From: Fragum whitleyi
Taxonomy: Eukaryota > Mollusca > Bivalvia > Cardiida > Cardiidae
Reading direction: 5' to 3'
DNA: 64,000 bases
Assembly (NCBI GenBank): GCA_948146395.1
Contig: OX411543.1
Span: forward strand, 63,872,534-63,936,533
Of the stretch, positions 57,413 through 64,000 are shown piece after piece. The notes beneath the pieces are model-generated. The model saw nothing but the letters and a program-made list of their open reading frames with translations. It did not search any database and had not been told where the DNA came from. Every line of letters begins with the position of its first letter. The first letter of the stretch is position 1. The position numbers and the translations under genes are program-made.

Positions 57413-58956
57413 TTCGTTGGCAAGTACAGTAAAACGATTGGAAATTTATATTGCCGTGGCCACTTTCCCATTTCTTTGACAAAGGTTTATAGCTAATGTT
57501 CACACATGTACCCCATTGAATCCAGTTTAATAGTGTTTGGCCTTGAGCGCGGTAAATATTACGGCATATATTTGTACAAGAATAGTTCGCTTTCTACTAA
57601 TATTTGGATTGTCTTTGCTCTCAAATTGGTTCAATCAATATCATCTTAAATATGAGCCGAGCGAAATTGATCAGTAATACACACCGAGAATATATCTAAG
57701 CGCATTGAGCTTTTGCAAGTGCCTTATTTTTGATAGCATACTTAAGTCCCTTCACTGAAATTGTGAAAGTACATGTTTGGGTGAACCTTATGTTTTAAGA
57801 CAAGCAATAACGTTGGTTTAAAATGTCAATTTAAAACTTTCTTAATGCACTATGTTTATCGATTTCGAACAAATGGCACGAGAATCTAACGGTAAAAAGT
57901 TGATTTCACGGCTCACCGCGCAAAATCTACCTATACACTACCCCTCCTCGGGTAATTGTTTACGAGCGGCTCCAAAATCCTTAATTCATTTGTTCGATCC
58001 GCTGCTCGGCCGAGTTTCATCCGATTTTTGGCAAGCCATTGTGACATTTCCTTGTTCATTGTTGTGGGAAACAACTGTAAGCCATGGTCAGGTGCAACAG
58101 CGAAAATAAAAAAAATCTTACAAAAACATTCTTTTAAAAACGAGATATGAATTTAAGATATTATATAATTTAATTTTAGATGTGTGTATCAAGATTCCTG
58201 AATTTTGATTGGCTAAACATGCGTTTTATGACCTATGGAAAACAAATTTGAGAACGCATCTACTATGTAAGCTTCCGCACAAAGTAGTCCATTTTAAAAT
58301 ATGTTTTATTATGGATTAATCCTTACATTTATAAGAAATGAAGACAGTATTTGTTGATTTTATGCAGGTATGAAACTAAAAGCCTTATCACACTTATTAA
58401 TGAATCAACTTCGCGTATTCATACAGTGTGATTTTGTTTTTATTCCCATACCTCCGAAACCAACAAATACTCTTTTCATATGTAAGATATTTTAAAGTAA
58501 TGCATCTCCAATCGAAACAGCACTAGGCCTACCGAACGATCAACCTCGGATTTTAAACATTACGGGAAAACATAGGAACAACTCAATGACATCGATTAAA
58601 ACGGCGCCAGCTCTCGAAATTTTGAACGGAACTATTTGACGTCGCCAGGTAACTGCGGACACATAGCGGGTGATTTTAGTTTCACGTTTCAAAAGACTAC
58701 AGACCTTCCCTAATGCGATAAAAACTGAACTTAATACCCGCTTTCATATGTCGGTTATAAAAAGAGATTTCATAACGTAGAGTTCACGTCATGACGTCAT
58801 CAAGGAACCGGTCCGTTTTGGGGACCAAATTCAGTAACTGTCTTTTTTTTTTAAAGTGATTAGTCATTTTTTATTCTGGAAACGCGATTTGCTTCGTAAA
58901 ACGACGCCAGTGTCCGCCTTATATACATCCGAGGTCTGTTGCAGTTTACGGAAATA
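57413..58956. other. Upstream of DIPK1, unassigned
   Basis: 57840-58110 is open in two plus-strand frames, but TTTACGGCTCACCGC-like sequence recurs near 13185-13205, so repeat origin is likely. 58540-58900 is GC-richer, with no recognised gene. Confidence 0.45.
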
Positions 58957-59385
58957 CAGTTAACAACATTGTGAAATTGACACGATGAATGGTTTTGGAT
59001 TGAAATTCAATGAGTGTGTGGAGCGAGTTTTGAGTGAATTTAATGGGAGGTAATCCTATATCGCAAATTTTGTTCAGAATGAACAAAATAAGCGATATTA
59101 ATTACCTCCCTTTAATAAAATATGCATGTACAAGCTGTATAAATAGCCCCCTATTTCTTCAAGAACCTATCAGACGCTTAAATTTTGAATTTTGTCAATT
59201 AAAACGTGATTTTTATCTAACATTATTCATTTTGAATGATGTTGTTGATTCTGTCTTGTTCGGGTGGTATGGGGCGTTTTTGAATGGTTTGAGTGAGTGT
59301 TTGGAATGAATGAATGGATCGCTGAGTGAACTATTTAGAATGGTTTTGATTGAGTTGAATGTCAATTTCACGATGTAACTTACTG
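58957..59385 (-). mobile_element. Family 1 MITE
   Basis: TA precedes CAGTTAACAACATTGTG; the end is CACGATGTAACTTACTG before TA. The central palindrome is at 59044-59109. Confidence 0.9.
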
Positions 59386-59864
59386 TAAGAGATAAAAAAT
59401 TCAAATTTCTTTTCTTACGTTTAGAATAAGTTTTATTTTCATTCTTCGGCTTATCTGCAGGACATACGATCAATGCGCTTTTTAGATTTTACCAGGCGCA
59501 AGGGCATTTGAAAGCCAATCGTCTGAAATAAAGTTGTATTCCGAATTTGATATTTCGGGGGGTATTTTGTTTTGTTTGTTTGTTTGTTTTTTTTTTTTTT
59601 TGTTTTTTTTTTTTTTTTTTTTTTTTTTGGGGGGGGGGGGGGTCGGATTAATACAGTGTGACAAGGTTTTTTTTATGTTTCATACCTGTTTTTAATCAAA
59701 GAAAAAAACAACTCTTCAAGTCTCAATTAATTCGAAGAACATCCACTTTGACATTGTCATAAACGCTTTCAATGGTTTCCTGAATATAAACTTCTAAAAA
59801 GAGGTTAAGGATTACTCACATTCAAATAATATCCCTTATATAACCCAGTGCAATTAGGGTATAA

Positions 59865-60297
59865 CAGTTAAAACATCGTAAAATTAACAAGATGACTGAT
59901 TTTGGAATGATTTTGGAATCATATTGATTGAGTTTGTGGAGAGAGTTTTGAGTGAATCTAATTAGAGGTAATCCAATATCGCACATTTTGTTCAATATGA
60001 ACAAAATTAGCGATATTAATTACCTCCATTTAAAAACTTTGCATATATTATCTATAAAAAGCTTCGTTTTTCTTCAATATCTAATCAGACGCTTACAATT
60101 TCAATTAATTCAGTGAATTCCCCTTTTTTCAAGCAATTTTAATTTTAAACGAAGTTGTTGTTATAGGTTTTTCATTGAGTTTGGAGCGTCCATGAATGGT
60201 TTGAGTAAGTGTTTGGAATGAATGAATGGAGTGCTGAGTGAGCGATTTAAAGTGGTTTTGATTGAGATGAATGTCAATTTCACGATGTAACTTACTG
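59865..60297 (-). mobile_element. Family 1 MITE
   Basis: CAGTTAAAACATCGTAAA at the left and CACGATGTAACTTACTG at the right. The palindrome is GAGGTAATCC...ATTACCTCC. Confidence 0.87.
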
Positions 60298-63210
60298 TTC
60301 ATTCATTTTGCTTTCTACATCGAAATACATAGGCTACCAATTATTGAAATAATTACAATTAAATCTGCACATGCACACTGGTCTGAATATTCTATTTAGA
60401 CGGAAATGAAAGCCACTAACATGTTAGAATTTGAGCCGACTCGATTAGATCAATGTAAGCTTTGACAAAAGCAAGGAAACCCTTTGCTGTAGAAAGGAAT
60501 ATTCTTCCGAACTCGATACTGTACAGTAAATTTGGAACGCTCGGCGATCTATAAAAAAATCCGAGAGTTGTTCCGAATGCTGTAAAGTCTCTGAATTTTA
60601 CCTAATTTCTATTATTGAGAAAATATTGTGAAACAAGGTGCCAAATCGTCACAAAATACGCCCGTCACACAGCTTGAAGTTATTTTGGGGTAAGAGCGGA
60701 ATTGAAGTGATTTTGAACGAATATCTTTTTAACAACTTTTGTGTAGACAGTCAGATGAATAATTGTAGTAGGAGTATATAATTATTATGATCAAAGCTCA
60801 TATACTATTACAGACAAGCTCTGGAATAGATTCAAGTATGAAGGACAATAAAGAGCAACAACAAGATAAGCCTAGTAGGGTTATGGCTCTTATGATTCTT
60901 ATTCACAGCGCTCCGAAATGAGAAGAAGAATATAACTGCATAGTTCCACGAAAATCCGACATAAGGATAAAGAGTTACAAACGGGACAAAGAATTGTATG
61001 CCGCCCGGGCGCCCGGTGATCCAATAATACGTCCCGTCTTCGACGGGCGTATGAAAAGAGGTAAATGCTTGAAACAATCATTTTCTTCTTTCTCCCTGAC
61101 ATTTTCCGCAACATTTTTTACCACTTACTCGAAGGTATGTTGCCTTTCAAAGTAAATCACATTCATAGTCGTCTGAAAGTTAAACTAATGAAGCAAATAA
61201 CTTCACAGGAAAAAAGTTAGGGCTACATTTTTGCCGAAAAAAACATCTCTCAGAGAAACACAACTAGAACAAAATAGCAAGATGACCACACGTGTACAGT
61301 TTCTTACAGGAGGTTCTAATTACGTTACATGTAAATTAATTCTTGAAAACTTGAGATAAGATAACATGGAAAAAAGCTGCTTGCTTGAAACTTATGATTA
61401 TATGTATTTTCTATTTCCCAATATATATATTGCTCACAGTTTTAAGTGAGTGATCAAAGGTCAATTTTGTCTATACAGTATATATAACGTTTTCTTTTCG
61501 CAACGTCAGCCTGAGTAATGTTTTTGACGTCACATAAATCCACGTGCGATATGACGCGCATTCAGGTCTGCGCCCTTATTGTTCCCGATGTTTATTCCGG
61601 AGAAAAGCCGAAGGTTCCTGAGTGACAGTCTAGATGACCACCTTTTCACAAACAGCGAGAAGTGTTGAAGATGCTATAGCTCGAACAATAATAAATTTAA
61701 TATGTGACTCGATCAAATTTTGAGGGCGAGTGCACATGAAAAGTGGAGTATAACTTGAAAACAGTATGGATCGCTTTATCATCCTCATAGACGCGGGTTT
61801 GGTTCGCCATTATTTTTGGACACAAAGAAATGTAATACCACAAGATTAACACATATAAGATTACACGAGTTATCTGTCGCGTATAAAGCAGAGCTTCCAA
61901 GCTACCTTTCACAACGGTTTCCGAGATCACATGAATAAATGAAGTAAAAACTAGGCCTCTAAAAATCTATTTCACCATCTATTTTTTTGTTGAATTTTAT
62001 ACATGCAGTGTAATAATCATTTTTTTTTTTAAATGTGCGTTCTTTTAGAGTTTGGTCGAATTCACTTTGCCTTATGGGCATTGCAGTTGACATTTGGCGG
62101 AACTGGCTATATTAATTTTCAAGTTAGATGACTGAAGGGGTTAACATAAACTTATGAAGGCTATTGGGCTTTAAAAGGACTTGAAATAAAGTGGAAAATA
62201 AAGATCATAGCAATTATTTCATCCGATGTTGAAAGAAATATATTTCAGTAAAGTCAATGGTGTTTGTTTTAACAAAAGTAATTGTTAGCATGTTTAAGCT
62301 TATTTCAATTAGATAAATTGTTGTATTTGATTTGATATTTTTCATATATCTTTGTCTCTTCTCAGAGGATGGAAAGGTCTTTGAGTCCTAACCAAAGAAA
62401 CACCTATGAATTTCAACCAGTCCTGCGTTAAACTGTACTTATTGTTTAAAGTTACGATTCGTTAACTTATCAATAGTATTTTAAACTATAACCCAAGAGA
62501 TACAATTTTTATCATATTTGAAGCCAAAACCACTTCCGTGGTTGACACTTGTGTCGTTGTTCAATTTAATTCTTGATGAAGTAATATCATATTGCTCTGT
62601 TGCCTAACCATAAAATTGAATTTTTTAAGAGCAAAGGATAGATATGTCGTATTCCTCTTTTTTCTATATCTGGCTATGTCGGATGGTCTATTGAGAAAAT
62701 TATTTGACTCGAATAGCAAAAAGGATTAAGAATTCTGCTAGAGGAATTTACAGACGTTACGACAGGTAATGAAATATATAGAGAAAAAAAGTAATAATAG
62801 CTTTAGCATTAGATATCATGAACGAATAAAGATGAATCAATTCAGTGGCTTAGATGCTGTTTAAGAGAAACAAAAAAGGCTGAGTTGGCGATCAGAAACC
62901 TCATAACCCGAGCTTGAATAGTTGACAATAGCTTATTAGTTACATGGTATTAAAGGAACGAGATATTCAATAGCGGAAAAAACACAAATACAAAATATGA
63001 TAATAAAAATATTAAAGAACCAACAAAATTGTCCCTTTATTTGATAATATGAACAAAGTTGAAACAATTAAGAAAATAAAGTAATTGTTTACTATTGTCT
63101 GTGTATTCTAACCGGGCCTGCCAGTTTCTTGACACGATTTGACGGACGGTTTAAATTAGACCAATGGGCTACGAACGCAATTAGATCAATGTTACCAAGA
63201 TTTAATTCCA
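60298..63210. other. Right-hand region, unassigned
   Basis: At 60890-61080 the minus strand is open in two frames with raised GC (LFQAFTSFHTPVEDG in one), with no family recognised. Around 62696-62765 and 62825-62935 short plus-strand open stretches look weakly coding. The rest is AT-rich. Confidence 0.4.
61480..61640. repeat. Interspersed repeat with a GACGTCA site, copy 2
   Basis: TTGACGTCACATAAATCCAC, GTGCGATATGACGCGC, CTGCGCCCTTATTGTTCCC and GTTTATTCCGGAGAA match copy 1 at 46790-46960 in the same orientation. Confidence 0.55.
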
Positions 63211-63232
63211 TCTAAAATAAAAATAATTCTAG

Positions 63233-63464
63233 AGAACTCACTGATATTATCGTAAGTGCTTCATGTTCCGACACAGATGGCTTTTTAAAATCGATTGAAA
63301 TATTTTCCAACGTAACACACCAATTGAAAATAGTGAACATGATTGTCAGCATGTTTGGCGATCTAAATTGTTTTGATGAGTTGTTGAAAAATACGACACT
63401 ACAAATCCACATTTTTCTGCGAGAATCTGAATATAGGTCAGTCGACGTCGGCAGACACAAATAA
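63233..63464 (+). CDS. Possible terminal exon of an unidentified gene
   Basis: After an AATAATTCTAG acceptor the frame stays open for 77 codons. It reads ELTDIIVSASCSDTDGFLKS, IEIFSNVTHQLKIVNMIVSM, and ends VDVGRHK-TAA, with AATAAA overlapping the stop (63460-63465). It looks helical and non-repetitive, and the family is not recognised. A short open stretch at about 62696-62765 ending GACAG/GTAATG has a matching phase and could be the exon before it. The opposite strand is also open here, which lowers the confidence. Confidence 0.35.
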
Positions 63465-64000
63465 AAGTTATCTGTCGTCTACATCAACCCCGTGATATCC
63501 CGTCTGTCTACAGAGGCAACATTTGTTTGACTGCATGTCGTCTTTGAGGACCTGCTGTCAGTGTTTTTTGTTTTGTTTTGTTTTTTTTGTTTTTTTTAAT
63601 TATGGCTTCAAATTTGGAAGAAATATCCGAGGATGATTAGACTTCAGCTGTGTACAAGTTAAACTAGCATTCATTAAGAAATAGGCGAAATATGAGAGCA
63701 TAAAGTCTAATTTCGTAACTTTTCATGGGAAACCTCCGAAATAATCAAAGAGTGTGGCCTTATTTGGGAGGGATATGAGTAAAGATTTATTCTATAGAAG
63801 CGCTGAACACTTACACGATCATTTATCTGCTTTAGAATACCAGAGCTTCCAACGTTTATTTACACGAATAAATTTATTTGACCTACCGTCTCCTCGGCAT
63901 AATTCTCCGATTCTGTCGAAGTGGACTCTCACCTGTCGTCGCCGCAAGCGGTTGTACGGTGTGTACATCGTAGCCTATAACACTGGTGAACGAAAATTTC

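Noticed and set aside
60832..61114. Two overlapping minus-strand open frames with raised GC
   Set aside because: Two frames are open over the same stretch and neither shows a family motif. Kept only as an unassigned region.

Overview
This is animal nuclear DNA: AT-rich, with genes split into short exons by kilobase introns. It carries a dense and varied load of short DNA transposons, SINE relics and microsatellites. The SINE type (tRNA-like head, tail ending in a GCGGCGTTAAAC-like block) and the repeat types point to a marine mollusc, most likely a bivalve. That assignment is an inference from repeat style, not proven. No bacterial operon, CRISPR array or phage is present.

Three genes are supported. 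(1) Positions 722-9796, plus strand: the last six coding exons of a class-1/2 aldehyde dehydrogenase (ALDH1/ALDH2-like), from just before the catalytic cysteine to the stop codon; earlier exons lie left of the window. (2) Positions 56043-41340, minus strand: what appears to be a complete three-exon gene for a DIPK1 (FAM69)-type divergent secretory-pathway kinase of 435 residues, rebuilt from exons 55873-56043, 44034-44963 and 41340-41546, all joined in phase 0. (3) Minus strand, ending at 14751: a SAM-dependent methyltransferase with a clear terminal exon (14751-15247), a probable internal exon (16111-16237) and, less surely, a membrane-anchor first exon (33756-33983). At the right end, a plus-strand open frame at 63233-63464 may be the last exon of an unidentified gene. 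A short plus-strand open frame at 20746-20887 may also be an exon.

Most of the rest is mobile DNA, largely non-autonomous. Family 1 (about 440 bp, TA target duplication, CAGTTA ends, central 66-bp palindrome) has about 26 full or partial copies. Family 2 (about 420 bp, four copies) carries a pair of TGACGTCA (CRE-like) sites exactly 22 bp apart in every copy. Further families are pogo/mariner-like (TA), piggyBac-like (TTAA), several fold-back palindromes, and four long tandem-repeat elements that end in a short hairpin like Helentron-associated elements. There is also one LINE 3' relic and several tRNA-derived SINEs. Two nested insertions can be read to the base because an unoccupied paralogous site is also in the window.

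No clearly new enzymatic system was found. The strongest points are the DIPK1 gene model, the paired-CRE repeat family, the base-resolved nested insertions, the chimeric two-left-ended transposon at 47101-47802, and the set of unlike tandem-repeat elements with a shared terminal hairpin.
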